This document shows positions 1-11,425 of a stretch of 64,000 nucleotides of DNA, in pieces. The stretch comes from Tricholoma matsutake (taxonomy: Eukaryota; Basidiomycota; Agaricomycetes; Agaricales; Tricholomataceae): assembly GCA_026075535.2 (NCBI GenBank), contig AP026538.1, positions 2,852,001-2,916,000 of the forward strand. The letters run 5' to 3'. The notes below the pieces were generated by a model. It searched no databases and was not told where the DNA came from. It saw nothing but the letters and a program-made list of their open reading frames with translations. Position 1 is the stretch's first letter. The number at the start of each line of letters is the position of its first letter. The position numbers and the translations under genes are program-made.

Positions 1-365
1 AAACACGGTGGTATGACCCAAACGTGACATTTCCCTTTCCGTATACTTATGTGCGAAGGCCGTAATGAACAATTAGCGGTCCATTTTCAGAGCAAGCTTC
101 TTCACACTCTGTCATCTCCACATTCTTCTGTGTTCATCGGTAGCTTTTTATAATCTTATCTCTCGGCCATCTGCTTCATTAGATGTCTCCGGTCCGTGCC
201 AGACGAACATAGTAACTCGTGGTATCCGCGCTGTAAAGGCGTGGCTCTGAACTGACAATACGCAACTATATTGCTCAGTCAATATACCTCATCTGACTGC
301 CGCCTCATATATCGGACATATCTCCCTAACCGCTACTACGCTAGTGCGTTAATGAACTGGAGAAT
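1..365. other. 5' flank of the F-box gene
   Basis: No gene, RNA or repeat is recognised. It is mixed-composition sequence ending five bases before the chosen ATG and presumably holds the promoter and 5' UTR of the F-box gene, but no TATA box or other element can be defended. Confidence 0.4.
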
Positions 366-1750
366 ATGTCTCGTCCGTATATTCTGAACCTTCCGGTGGA
401 AGTGCTGGAAGAAATTGCCGGTGTTGTTAATATCGATACACGGTTGTCTCTTTGTCGAGTCTCCAAATTATTCCATTCTTTCACTATTCGCTCTCTATAC
501 CGTGATATCTCCTTGGTCAATCCCTCGGCACTTGTGGCATGCTGTCACGTTCTATCCTCAAACTTGAGCGCCGCAGTCGCAGTCCGAACTTTTTCTATCA
601 CATACACGTGAGTTCAATGACCGTGACGTTATCACCATCCTTCACTTATATTTTGGAAAAAGGCCTTCGGAACCGCCCAAGACGTACTATTTTTCATCCT
701 TTTACGCAGTCATCAGGCGGGCCATTCGATGCTTGTCCTCCCTTCAGCATCTCAGACTCATGGTCTTTGACCCTGCTTATATACAAACTCTTGATCACCT
801 TACCCTTCCCAGCCTTCATCACTTCGAATGTTATCTCACCCTCACGGACTCGCTGATCTCCTTTTTAAATCGTCATCCGACTATATCATATCTTCAAATA
901 GCTCCTACGGAGGCCTTTGCGCTGCCTTCGCTGGCTGGTCCCCCTCCCCGTATCCTCTTGCCCCAATTACAATATTTTTCTGGGAACAGCCAATGCATTT
1001 CGGCACTCGCATGCGACACTGCCTTGAGAGCAGCGTTTATATTCTGGGACGCAGTTGATGCTTCTCCGCAGGACGCTATCACCGCACTCGAGCGAACAAG
1101 CAGCGACGGCATGAATGTCCTTAGCTGCAGACGACGAGGATGGAACCTGGACTTGCTGGACCTCATCTCCATCTGGCTTCCAAACATATACACATTGAGC
1201 CTCACCAACCTTCTCGTCGTAGATACACATCCCAGCACAGTGAGTTAAATACCCTTCTAATAAGATTGGTGCTCACATATTTGCGAGTTAAGGCATTTCT
1301 AGATGCAGTCAAGGCTTTCTTACCAAGGTTTACTATGCTTCGACGCCTGCACATCAATTGCGTAGATGTCTGGAAAATGGGTGATGTACAGTGTCGGATG
1401 GACGACGATTTCGTGACCGTCACCTCCTGGGGTGCTGTCTGTCCCTCCCTCATGGAGTGTACACTCCCCCGTAAATTTTTCTTCGATGGCCATCATCTTC
1501 TCCTGACGTTAATTTCTCTGCAGACTCTAGCAACTTAAAATGGCTACGTGTCTTGGATGATCTGTGGTTTCCAGACCCTTCCGACCCTCAGGGCGTTGCG
1601 TGGCTCTTAGGCATGGCATATTCTCGACGATATCCGCAGTGGAACAAGATTATACGCATCATTGAGAGGATGCAGAGCAGGACAGAAATTGAGGGAACCA
1701 TCGAGAGATTGCGAGCGTTATTAATCGAGGCTGATGAGAGTTCCGATTGA
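366..1750 (+). CDS. F-box / leucine-rich-repeat-like protein, 4 exons
   Basis: Likely substrate-recognition subunit of an SCF (Skp1-cullin-F-box) ubiquitin ligase. The proposed exons are 366-607, 663-1239, 1293-1470 and 1524-1750. Introns are 55, 53 and 53 nt with GTGAGT, GTGAGT and GTAAAT donors and AG acceptors; a CTGAC branch-point-like motif lies in the third. The joined exons total 1224 nt, exactly 408 codons with the stop, giving 407 aa. Residues about 4-50 form the F-box (LNLPVEVLEEIAG, then LCRVSKLFHSF). The rest has degenerate leucine-rich segments (SSLQHLRLMVFD, LQYFSGN, LPNIYTLSLTN, NLKWLRVLDDL). Such genes are a large expanded family in Agaricomycetes and targets are usually unknown. 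The downstream neighbour is convergent, with 161 nt between stop codons. No disruption is seen. The F-box call is firm; the splice sites are inferred from frame and consensus. Confidence 0.82.
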
Positions 1751-1911
1751 GACCTCGAAAGACGATCGGATGCGATGCACAAGACATGGCGTGTTCTGGA
1801 GCTTTTAAACATAATATTATTTGCTGCATCGTTCATATACCCGTTCATCATTAACGTATATATCGTTACCCACAAAAAAGACATGAACTAGAGTACACTT
1901 AATGTGGCAAA

Positions 1912-4550
1912 TCATTCTGCATTACTTTTTTCTCCAATAAATTCACCCTTCTTCAAGTTGTTCAAGGAGTCCTCTTGCTTGTCCAAGTTGCGTACCGACA
2001 ACCAGAAGAAAATTCCGGAGACACCAGCTATGACACCCATAGCGCCATAGTTCCATACCAATAATGGATCGGCAGAAATCGCTATCAGAAATCGTTAAAG
2101 GCGTGTGTGGAGGTCGGTAAACGAAATGTACGTACAGACAAATGCCTCCCCAATGGCAGAGGAAATCGCGGAGGTGAACAAGAAAATAGCCATGACACAG
2201 GACCTCATGTTTGCCGGTGCCTTGGTGAACGCGTATTCGAGTCCCGTGATGGAGGCAAAAATCTCGCTCAAGGCGATTAGTATATAACTGTGCAAACAAA
2301 ATCAGATACTGCTCGCAAACAGACAATATGTGTAAATACGTACGAGCCGGTCTGAATCCAGACATTCAGAGGCGATACTAGTGGGTTCCCCTGAGCGTCT
2401 TGGCAGGTTGCGGCAGAGTAGTGGCATGGGTTGGTCTATGGTCATAAGTATTTATATAGGTAGGAACGACGAGTAGGGCTGTACCTTGTAGATGTAATGT
2501 TGGACGACTGTGTAAAGAGTTGTTAAGCGGATATAAGATGAGGCGGGAAAGGCTTACCTGCAGCCCAGATCATGGCGGCAGCCCCAGTGAAGAACCCGGC
2601 TGCAATCTTCTTCAGAGCAGTGAATTTTATTCCCATGCGGTAAAGGGCAGGATAGATCTGTACGCAACAGTCAAATCTTCACGTCAGCTAGACTGCGTGA
2701 GTACTTACAAACAGATCGCAAAGTGGAATCAGGATGATTAGTGCAAACGGATCTAGGTTAGATAGCACATCGTTCGGAAGACCATGCGTCGACATGGTTG
2801 CCGCTTGGGATGTCAGGTTGTTGTTTATTTGATTGTATGTAAGCCCTGGTAAAACATAAGACCATCAATGACCGTGACCCAGATTCCAAAAGAGAGTAGA
2901 AACACCAACTCACACCAAAGGGGAATCCAACAGAACACGCCACATGCCTTCAGCCCTCGCCTAACTTCATCGACCCACTGATCATCAAAGACCATCCACT
3001 TGGGCTTGCCCTCCTCACCGGAACGGGCAACTACTCGACTAGGCTTAGCATTTTCCCAGAAGTCATCTGCAGTTAGTTGTCGCCACGCTCGTACAGGGTT
3101 CAAGCTCCATCTGCAGCGAAATGCATTCAGTTTAACTAAGGATGAACAGTATGAGACATAGAAAACTACCCACCGCCCTTTAGAAGCATATCGCCATAGC
3201 CTGACTGCAGTCACAAAGACTGATCCAGTAGGAGGCGTGCGCACATATCGGTTTCGCCCAATGAAGAGGACAATTGGACAAAGTAAGAAGATGATGGTAG
3301 GTAAAGTGTAGGCTAGCCAGAACCCCACATACTACGTGGACATGGATGAGCCGACATATGCAGTAGATAAGGGAAAGACATACTTTCTCGGAGTAGGTCA
3401 TTCCGATCTGGCCTACCAATGCACCGATATTGATGAACAGGTAGAAATACTGTCCATAAGAGTAAGTGTACCTGAATACTAGAACAAACCGCCCATACCA
3501 TGTAGATCCTAGACACAGTCATGATAGGGTCGATGATGACTCGCTCGCCATTCTTGGTAATAGTAACGACGAGGCTTTTACGATGGATTTGCTCCGCGAT
3601 CAGGGGCGATATATTAGACTTGAACATCCCAGTACCTATACATAACAATTAACGTCGTTCAACAGGGTGGGGAAAGGAGATGTCGGCGAAAAAGAAAGGT
3701 CACAGAACAACAAATACGGGCAAAGGATGGAAAAGTGAAGGAAGACGCACCCAACCCCATGACGATCAGGGCGACTGAGAACGCTCCAACCGCACTCTTG
3801 TGTTCAATGACCCCAGGAACAGCAGAAACGATAAGGATGGCATGCCCGACAAGCGCTACGCCTACAGCTACACAGATTGTGTTGAACCTTCCCCAGTACG
3901 TGTCCGCGATGTACGCTCCCAGGAGGGGGGTCACATAGCACCTGCATAAGGTGAAAGGCGTTGAACAACTGACGAAAGATACCTCCAAATGGAGAAAAAA
4001 AATACCAAAATTGGAAGAAGGTGGTGAGACCGGTAGCGGCCCGCTGGCCAAGGCCAAGAGCGCCGGATTGACCGTTGGCGAAGCCTGCCCCAGTGTGTGA
4101 ACCGGGCGGCAAGACTTGCTGGATGTAGTTAGTCTGGAAAGAGCAACAAATTCATTGAGAGCGAGGGACGGATCATGAATGACGATTGGACGCACAAAGA
4201 CGACCGTGGAGCCGTAGTACTTTGTATCAAATCAAATGTAAATGAAGAGAATCAGGACATGACCTCCTGCGACACACCGAAAATCTCTCCGCCAACTCAA
4301 TGAGCGCAATAACTAGAGTATGTTTCTAAGGTCATTGCAGAACGAAAATCGAACACGGGCTCTACTCACGGAAAGCATTCCAAGGGATCCCATCTGCTAC
4401 CCTCCTCAAAGTCGCGAGTTCCTCTTCGGTGGGTGGCAGCTCATCCTCGTCGTTGCCAGGGTCTCCATAAACTGGTGCCGATAAAAGGACCTTCTCGTCT
4501 TTCAGACTCAAGCTTTCGGCGTTGATTCTCATTGGCGAGCTCGAGTCCAT
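1912..4550 (-). CDS. PTR2: PTR2/POT-family proton-coupled oligopeptide transporter, multi-exon
   Basis: Plasma-membrane major-facilitator carrier importing di- and tripeptides with protons. The ATG is at 4548-4550; the stop TGA is at 1912-1914 after a tail ending EKSNAE. Family signatures in order: an acidic N-terminus then GIPWNAF / LIALIELAERFS (TM1), a small exon YYGSTVVF, a GLGQRAATGLTTFFQFW exon, TPLLGAYIADTYWGRF (classic PTR2 motif), GMFKSNISPLIAEQ, a large cytoplasmic loop, GVFCWIPLWCELVF, INNNLTSQAATM, LDPFALIILIPLCDL, and the C-terminal block ALSEIFASITGLEYAFTKAP with SAISSAIGEAF. About ten short introns of roughly 50-70 nt with GT..AG ends separate these. The coding length fits the family size of about 600 aa. 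All major motifs are present without nonsense codons, so it looks functional. Exact exon borders were not all resolved. It is tail-to-tail with the F-box gene. Confidence 0.88.
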
Positions 4551-5705
4551 CCTGGCGTAGGTCAGGAGCGGACAAGAAGTCCTGAAAAAAGAAGCCCGCC
4601 ATTTTTATCGTATTTACGCCGGCAGGAACCTGGTGGTCCATGTGGTGCATCTCCACTTTCAAATTGATCAAGGTGCATCGCCAAAGATCTCCTTGGTGAA
4701 TTATAACTTCAAATGGCATAATAATTATGCTCCTGCTTGTCAACTAATCGTTGCAAACGTCCGGTATAGTCGGCTATACCGAGGTCGATGTAGGCAGAGC
4801 ACTCCGAAATTCTCGTCAGGCTAACTTGAATGCCCCACATGGAACGGATGAGAATTTTCATTTTCAGGTACTATCGGGTTGTCACTGTAGCCGGTCGCAC
4901 GCTGCACACTATGGTTACATAACCGGGGAAAATGCTCCCCTTTTTTGCTCTCGAAACAGGCAATGGCATTCATAAGCTCCATGAGGAGCCATCTGGAGCC
5001 ATTCTACAATGATAACTGGTATGTAGATCAGTGTGTGTCCGACATGCCCGGGACCTCCCCCGTTTATATAGAAACTTGGCATATAATACACTTTTTTTAC
5101 GAGGCACACCATGTGAAGGCTACTACAGTGTCCGAATCATCTATGTTACAAGTCTATCGGTCCGCGTAGACGCTTCGTCTACTTCCGTAACTTCGTGAAT
5201 GGCGGCCTGCCGTCCGCGTGTTCTTAGCATCAGACCTATCAGACTCCACACCACATGGTTCTAGACCTTCTAATAATCTCCTAACCTCGCTAAGCGGCTG
5301 TCTTTCTAGTCACATGATCATGAATATCCAGCCTACAGCGCATTCTAGCGCATTCTCGTGATTTTACTATTTTCAATGCATAACGATAGCCAGGATATTA
5401 GTTTTCTTTTCAAGGCACCTGAAGATCAGTTTGAGTTGTGATAGTGGGTGACTTTCCGTAAAGAGATCTAGAAATTTTTAGAAAGTTCGCGGGGTAATGG
5501 GCGGAGTTCGAACATGTTTGAATATCAAACCTCTGTAGATTTTTCTAAACCGTAACAACGTATATATATATATTGATGGGGGGGGGGGGACAAGATCATA
5601 TGTATTCCCAAAACAAGCGTTCTGATCACAAAATATGAAGATCTCATCACACCTCTCATTTGGCGAGGTGGATGCTTCCGTCGTCAACTGCAGAGCACTT
5701 GAGGC
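4551..5705. other. intergenic region upstream of the PTR2 gene
   Basis: No convincing coding region. The part next to 4550 should carry the PTR2 promoter. There is a short TA repeat near 5560-5573 followed by a run of about 12 G (5578-5589), and a small duplicated GCGCATTCT near 5338-5357. Reading frames here are short and unlike any protein family known to me. Confidence 0.5.
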
Positions 5706-5882
5706 AGGACCCCGGATAATGCCCCCAGAGGGTTTTCGGCCTAATCCAGACAAAAATGACCATCTCGAAAAACCTTTTTGGAGCACAATGTTCTGAAACG
5801 TGTCAAAAAGCATGGGAACATTGTTCTGTCCAGACAAAATCATTGTTTTGGAGAAGCCTCTGGGGGCATTATCCGGGGTCCT
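5706..5882. repeat. 26-bp perfect inverted repeat with 125-nt spacer
   Basis: Bases 5706-5731 (AGGACCCCGGATAATGCCCC...) are exactly the reverse complement of 5857-5882. The spacer contains a second imperfect palindrome, ACAATGTTC near 5785 against GAACATTGT near 5818. This makes short reading frames on opposite strands that both encode GGIIRGP. A transcript would fold into a long hairpin. It may be a small MITE or a structured RNA; no coding role is likely. Confidence 0.7.
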
Positions 5883-6560
5883 CTTGAGGCCTTTGTAGAT
5901 TTTGTGAGTTGGTTTTCAGGAACAGAATTGATGGTTGTCCCAATTTGGCTTCGGCATATCGGCTGATGGAAGTTCCCGGGCTGTCCCGGGTTTGCAAACT
6001 GCCTTGCTTATCATAATTACAATATCTATATATAGATTCTGTGCACGACGCTCAACGACCGACCTTTTTCCCTTTTTCGAATGGGTTTAGTTATAGCAAC
6101 CAAATGGTCCCGTTTAGGAATTTGTCAATTTGGCGTAACCTTACGTCATCATGGCTACTTCCGACGTTGCCATCAATGTTACTGCGCTACTATCATGAGT
6201 TGGGAGTTTCAAAACTTTTACTAAATCACGAATAGAAAAACATCGACGAAACCTTTTACTGATCGGACTTTTGAAATTGACGTGATAATATATGAACTAG
6301 CCTCTGGAGTGTCACTTTGGTATAAACTGGATGGGTGCTTGTGTCGGAAGAAAGCCGCGTGTGCAAGTCCAAAAAATTGGGAGTTTCAAAACTTTCGTCA
6401 CGGATTGTCACGCTGACTCATACAGCCGGTTGCATCTCCGCTTCGGCAATGTTAATGAGTGACTGCTGTTGCATTCAAAAGTGACAAGATCCAGTCAGTA
6501 GCATAGATGAACTATGTACATTAGTCCATGTATAAGCATTATGAAGCTGTTTACTGAGAA
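5883..6560. other. non-coding stretch with a 19-bp direct repeat
   Basis: No gene seen. The 19-mer TTGGGAGTTTCAAAACTTT occurs at 6200-6218 and again at 6377-6395, 177 bp apart in the same orientation. It is too far apart for a target-site duplication and may be the trace of an old repeat. Confidence 0.5.
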
Positions 6561-6992
6561 TTAGTTCTGCATTAAATAGGGATTGTAAGTATGAGAGCTG
6601 AAACTTCCAAGCTTGATCTCTGGGTGACGTCGAAGGAAATAAACAATCCAGATTTTGCTTGGCTTCTTCCCACACAGAGCCTCAGCTTTCTTCTGGATTG
6701 TCTGCTTGCTGAGGGGGTGGCCAGTGTCTGAGAGGAAAGTGATCCAATCAACAAGCACTTTCTCTGCCTCAGGGGAGAGAAGCTGCTGGCTGACATAAGC
6801 CTGTCAAGGGGGGATATGTTTGCCCTGAAAGCAGTTGCAAACAGTGTGGTAAGGAAGAGCAACACCAGTGCAAGCCTTTATTTCATGAATGACATCTGAG
6901 ATGTTGGGTTTGGCCTGGGTGCGAAGCTGGGTGCATGCCTTTTGAATGAGCTTTTCAATGTCGGGGCTGATAGGAAGTCTTCTAGGAGGCAT
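6561..6992 (-). pseudogene. pogo/Tigger-like transposase fragment (DNA-binding region only)
   Basis: Reads from an ATG at 6990-6992. A first helix-turn-helix-like part (residues about 1-60, SDVIHEIKACTGVALPYHTV) is followed after one TGA by a CENP-B/Tc5-type HTH: LSPEAEKVLVDWITFL, then GHPLSKQTIQKKAEALC, then PSKIWIVYFLRRHPEIKL. This wording is typical of the N-terminal half of pogo-superfamily transposases in fungi. The DDE catalytic domain is missing; the frame ends at 6561. The single in-frame TGA fits a CGA to TGA change. It is a relict, not a functional transposase. Confidence 0.72.
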
Positions 6993-7115
6993 GCACCCTG
7001 CACCATGGGAGGCCTTTACTGTGGAGCCAAGGACAAAATTGGCAGACTTTGAAATCTGATGCGCGTTGAGTGCACATTGTCATGCAAATTCACTCTTTTG
7101 TCTGTATCTCCCTTC

Positions 7116-7712
7116 TGTAAGGGGAACACCTTATGCGCCCCTACAATGGTTGGTGCACAATTGCAAATGCTTCTGCAAACATGTAAATGTTTGCACAACA
7201 AAGCACCTTTTGCACCAACCATCTACAAACATTCCAATATATTGATCCATCAGCCCTTATTGTACTCTCCCCATTCTCACAGTCAAAACCCTGTGCAAAC
7301 TGTTGTCGCAATTTGCGCCTTTGTGCAAACCAGTTGCACAATTGTTGCGCCTGCGGAAACAATCAAGGATGTCTTTGCATGCCCATTACCAATCATGGCC
7401 TGATGCAGACACCACTTGCCAAGCATGGCCTGATGCGAACACTATCACTGATTGATGGCTGTCTCCCCAAATGGGAACACGACCCTGGATCTGAATTAGT
7501 GCTAGGATGGAAGGGGCTCCAAGTATTTTAGAACGTTGCATGCCTTCCATATATATACTTTGGCCTTGCACTGGACTCCTTAGAGTTTTCTCTTTGGTTT
7601 TCCCTTGCAAGGTATGGGTCTTTTCCTTGTTCAATAGTTATTGAATTTAATCTTTGGTTTTCCCTTGCAAGTATCGAGTTCTTAGGACTCTGATCATAAG
7701 GTTGCCCTTACA
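7116..7712 (+). repeat. 5' LTR of element A (beta type, 597 bp)
   Basis: Starts TGTAAGGGG and ends CCCTTACA, inverted termini. A TATATATA box at about 7549-7556 lies about 30 nt before AGAGTTTTCT (7582-7591), the inferred RNA start that pairs with the PBS. The LTR contains duplicated TTTGGTTTTCCCTTGCAAG blocks. It is homologous to the reverse-strand LTR at 20063-20605. Confidence 0.85.
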
Positions 7713-7714
7713 GA

Positions 7715-7724
7715 AGAAAACTCT
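7715..7724 (+). other. Self-complementary primer-binding site of element A
   Basis: AGAAAACTCT two bases after the LTR is the exact reverse complement of AGAGTTTTCT at 7582-7591 inside the LTR, the arrangement used in Tf1-type self-priming. No tRNA match is needed. Confidence 0.7.
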
Positions 7725-7774
7725 CTCTTTAGTGGACTGAAGGTAGTAGGTTACCACAGCCAGCGACTCAGTTT

Positions 7775-9013
7775 ATGAAAATTTTGCACATTTTTGTGCC
7801 TGCTTCGCGACTTCGGAGAGCTTTGCTATCATCCCTCCACTCAACTCTTCCACCCCTTTACACAACTACCAACCTTCCCATGGAGACAGACAATGAGGAC
7901 CGCCTCCAGTGCATCAAAGTGAGCATTGCAGGCCTTATACAGACTATGGCGGTATTTGCGCAATGAGAGGTGGACCACAAAGAGCCACAGGTGCTTCCAA
8001 GCATCTCCAACCCCACAGACCTAGGGTCTCCTGGCCCAGTAGTTCATGAGCACCATCACAAAGCATTGTCACAAGATTACCACCCCAAGCCTGCAAACCC
8101 TGCAGACTTTTCAGGTGATCGTTCACTTAGACGAGCATTCCTGAATTTGTGTGCACTCTATTTTGCCCTCACTCCTCATCAATTTGTGGACAAGCATGCA
8201 CAGGTTATGTGGGCCCTCTCATTCATGAAGGGTGGATGAGCTGCACAGTTTGTGGATTGTCTCATGTGCAACTACCAACTAAGTGGAAGACTCCCCTACA
8301 CCTCCTACTCTGATTTTGTGGATGAGTTCACAAATGAGTTCTGTCTGAAGAATGAGATCCAATCTTTGCGGACCGAGCTTGAGACTGTGAAGTACTTCCA
8401 AGGTACATGAACCATTGACGAGTATGTTGACAACTTTTGCAAACTGGTAGAGCAAGCGCAGTACTTTGAGGGCTCGCATATTGTCCTCAAATTCCAACAA
8501 GGTCTAAACATGAAGATCCAAGACCATGTTGCCTGTCTCACCACCAGACGACCTTTGGATAACACCCCCAAGCAGTGGTGCAATGCCGCTATCGTCTGCG
8601 ACAAAAATTGCATTGCGAATGAGGCTTTTCACATGTCTTTGTGAATGGCCTCATGATCCGAAATGAGCTTGCAGCCCGGGAACATGTTCCACAAGCTTGT
8701 TCCTGCCATGGCATGGCCCCTCCCCCCAATTTCGCACACAACTGCCCCATCGCGATACACACCTTTGGTGCAAAGTGTCTCTGCACCCACTACACCAAAG
8801 GACAGATCTGTGCTCATCTGCTTTCGTTGCAGAGAATCCAGTCATACATGACCTGAATGCCCAAGACAGTTTGACATTTGGTACATGGATAGCAAAGAGC
8901 AACAGAATTTTGCACAGGAGGAATTTGCAGCGCTGGATGTGAATGACACAAACGAGAAGGACGAGGAGCCCATTGTAGAAGTAAAGGAGGATTTTCACAG
9001 TGACAATGAGTGA
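7775..9013 (+). pseudogene. Element A gag pseudogene
   Basis: Conceptual Gag in one main frame with TGA interruptions (for example near 7964, 8237, 8408, 8641 and 8851). Recognisable parts are the capsid-like block HQFVDKHAQVMWALSFMKGG, the TIDEYVDNFCKLVEQAQYF segment, and a CCHC zinc knuckle near 8817-8865 (CFRC, H, then C four residues on) that itself contains a TGA. It ends GAG TGA at 9008-9013, 15 nt after the heptamer GGATTTT (8989-8995). Most stops look like CGA to TGA. Confidence 0.75.
8989..8995 (+). promoter_or_regulatory. Candidate -1 frameshift heptamer, element A
   Basis: G GAT TTT in the Gag frame; one step back gives GGA TTT, which is in the Pol frame. The Gag stop follows after exactly 15 nt, as in B and D. 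Confidence 0.65.
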
Positions 9014-10833
9014 GCAGTACACCACCATTGTCTGCAAAAAATCATTTTGCAGTGTTGTCAGTAGGTGAAGTGTATGAATCAAATTCTATTTCATCAACTG
9101 ATCTCTCTGCAAATGATGCACAAGCCGTACTAACCCCTCCCTATCCTCGTTCACATTTTCGTAAGCACCCTAAATGGGAGAAACGACTCCCCAACCACTA
9201 TGTTGTAGCGATGACCCCAAGCCCCCACTCATTCAAACTCGAAGTATCACTGCAAACCACCGATACCGGCACTGTGCACATGACCAAGGTGCTACTTGAT
9301 TGTGGCACCACTGGCCTTTTTGTCAATTCTGATTTTGTTGTGAGAAATCACCTCGCAACAAAAGTGCTCAGCCAACCCATCCCTGTGTTCAATGTCGATG
9401 GCTCAGCGGATGAAGCAGGCAATATCTTGGAAGTTGTAGAGGTCCTACTACAATTTTGTGACCACTCTGAACATGCGATGTTCACGGTGACTGGCATCGG
9501 CAGGCAAGATGTTATTCTCAGCCTCACCTGGCTCCACGAGCATAATCCTGAGGTGGACTGGCAGACTAATGAAGTCAAAATGAGTCGATGCCCAAATCAC
9601 TGCTGCACCTGTCAGAATGAGATGAATGAAGAGCGCAAAAGCACTTTTTGGGAAATCACTAGCATTTGTACCTGTCGTGTGGGTCCCATGCCTACCCCTG
9701 ATGTCAAGATGGAGGACATCCCAGACCTTCCACAACTGGTGAATGATGATAACAATGATGAAGACCATGATGAACCACCCCTGATGTCAAGATGGAGAAC
9801 ATCCCAGACCTTCCACAACTGGTGAATGATGATAACAATGATGAAGACCATGATAAACCACCCCTTTCAAGCAAAAACTTGGTCAACGAGGGAGATTGCA
9901 TCTTTGTCACTACCATTCCCTGTGAAGCAGAATTTGTTCACGCTACATCCAACATTTCACAATGGCTAGCAGAGGCCTTCCATAAGAATGCGCAACCAAA
10001 GTCCTTTCATGAATCCATCCCTGTGCACTTCTACAAGTTTGAGGACCTATTTGCAAAGTTTTTGTTCGACCGCTTGCCTGACCGAAAGGTATGGGATCAT
10101 GCAATTGAACTCATCCCTGGTGCAAAAGCTGCTAGCTGCAAGGTCTATCCCCTTGCGCCCAATGAACAGGCTGAGATGGATGAATTCATCCAGGAGAACC
10201 TAGCCACTGGCTGCATTTGCCCCTCCAAGTCACCGATGGCATCCCCTGTCTTCTTTATCAAGAAGAAGGATGGATCCCTCTGGCTTGTACAAGATTATTG
10301 CGCTCTCAATGCTCTCATGATCAAAAGCTGATATCCGCTACCACTGATTTCGGAACTGGTAAATCAACTTTGAGGCACAAAATACTTTACAAAACTCGAT
10401 GTGCAATGGGGGTACAACAATGTGTGCATGAAAAGGGGCAACGAATGGAAAGCCGCTTTTCGCATAAATTGCGGGCTTTTCGAACCCTTGTTGATGTTTT
10501 TCAGACTCACAAACTCCCCTTCCACATTCCAAATGATGATGAATGACATTTTTCAAGATCTCATTATGGAAGGAGTGGTCTGTGTCTACCTGGATGACAT
10601 CCTCATCTTTATGAAATTGATCGATGAACATCGGTGCATTACATGCCTTGTCCTGGAGTGCCTTCATGGGCACAAGTTGTTTCTGCAACATGACAAGTGT
10701 GAGTTTGAGCAAACAACAATCGAGTACCTCGGACTCATCATATCCGAGGGCAAAATTTGTATGAATCCCATCAAGGTAGTGGGAGTCACCAAATGACCCA
10801 CCCCCACAATGTGAAAGGAGGTACAGTCATTCC
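9010..10833 (+). pseudogene. Element A pol pseudogene, 5' part (protease-RT)
   Basis: Retroviral-type aspartic protease (LLDCGTTGLFVNSDF, DSG altered to DCG at about 9298) followed by a cysteine-rich linker (CPNHCCTCQ), an acidic linker and reverse transcriptase. RT blocks: FFIKKKDGSLWLVQDY, WGYNNV, NSPSTFQMMMNDIFQDL and catalytic YLDD at 10587-10598. Frames change at the 83-bp duplication (9701-9866), near 10331 and near 10400. It is cut at 10833 by element B and continues at 16886. Confidence 0.82.
9701..9866 (+). repeat. 83-bp tandem duplication inside element A pol
   Basis: The segment starting ATGTCAAGATGGAG at 9701 is repeated from 9784 with only a few differences; both copies encode the acidic linker. 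As 83 is not a multiple of three, the duplication breaks the Pol frame. Confidence 0.85.
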
Positions 10834-11259
10834 TGTAAGGGGACTAAGGGGGTGCCCTGTGTGTTTTTCCTATTTTTTATGTTCGTCCCATATTTTTCCC
10901 CACCTCATTTCCTTCTATTCTTCATTTTCTATGATTTTTCCGGATTTTATTACTAATTTTCCCTTGCTATCATGTTTGTATATGTTGACACTTTTATATT
11001 TAGAGGCGGAGTACCCCTTCCGACACATACCCCTTGGTATGATGTCATTCGGCGGCCTTGATCTGCCTATCTCCGCCTTTTTCTATTTTTAGGTTATATT
11101 TGATTTTTGTCGTCTTCACATATACTGGGCATCAGCAAGGGGATCCTTAGAGTTTTCTCTTCGGATTTCCCTTTGCTAGGTGCGCCCCCAATGCCTGTAT
11201 TATGTAGTATAATTTTAACTTCGGATTTCCCTTTGCTAGAGGCTTAGGTTGCCCTTATA
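10834..11259 (+). repeat. 5' LTR of element B (426 bp)
   Basis: TGTAAGGGG...CCCTTATA. It encodes the only promoter of the element and is base-for-base the same as 16455-16880 on inspection. Confidence 0.95.
11121..11158 (+). promoter_or_regulatory. LTR core promoter and inferred transcription start of element B
   Basis: TATACTGGGC at 11121 lies about 28 nt before AGAGTTTTCT (11149-11158). The latter is the reverse complement of the PBS, which fixes it as the probable RNA 5' end if priming is Tf1-like. The same arrangement occurs in the other alpha LTRs. Confidence 0.6.
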
Positions 11260-11261
11260 GT

Positions 11262-11271
11262 AGAAAACTCT
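11262..11271 (+). other. Self-complementary primer-binding site of element B
   Basis: AGAAAACTCT two bases after the LTR pairs perfectly with AGAGTTTTCT at 11149-11158 (and 16770-16779). This matches the mechanism known for Tf1 of fission yeast, where the RNA 5' end folds back to prime minus-strand DNA. Confidence 0.72.
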
Positions 11272-11425
11272 CCCCTAAGGCCCGAAAATCGCGAACGCGC
11301 TGCCCAAAATAGGCAGGTACGGACTGGACGACGCTTCCCAAAGCTCCACAGAGTCCCTACACACCGTTCCAGATACTCTCACCTTTATTGCGCCGCCATT
11401 TTCGCCAAACGCGCTCCCTAGCGAC

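Noticed and set aside
5478..5966. Two opposite-strand frames sharing GGIIRGP
   Set aside because: The shared peptide is produced by the DNA inverted repeat, not by protein homology.
8651..9082. Minus-strand 143-codon frame inside element A gag
   Set aside because: It is antisense to recognisable gag and zinc-knuckle sequence and has no family signature; treated as a shadow frame.
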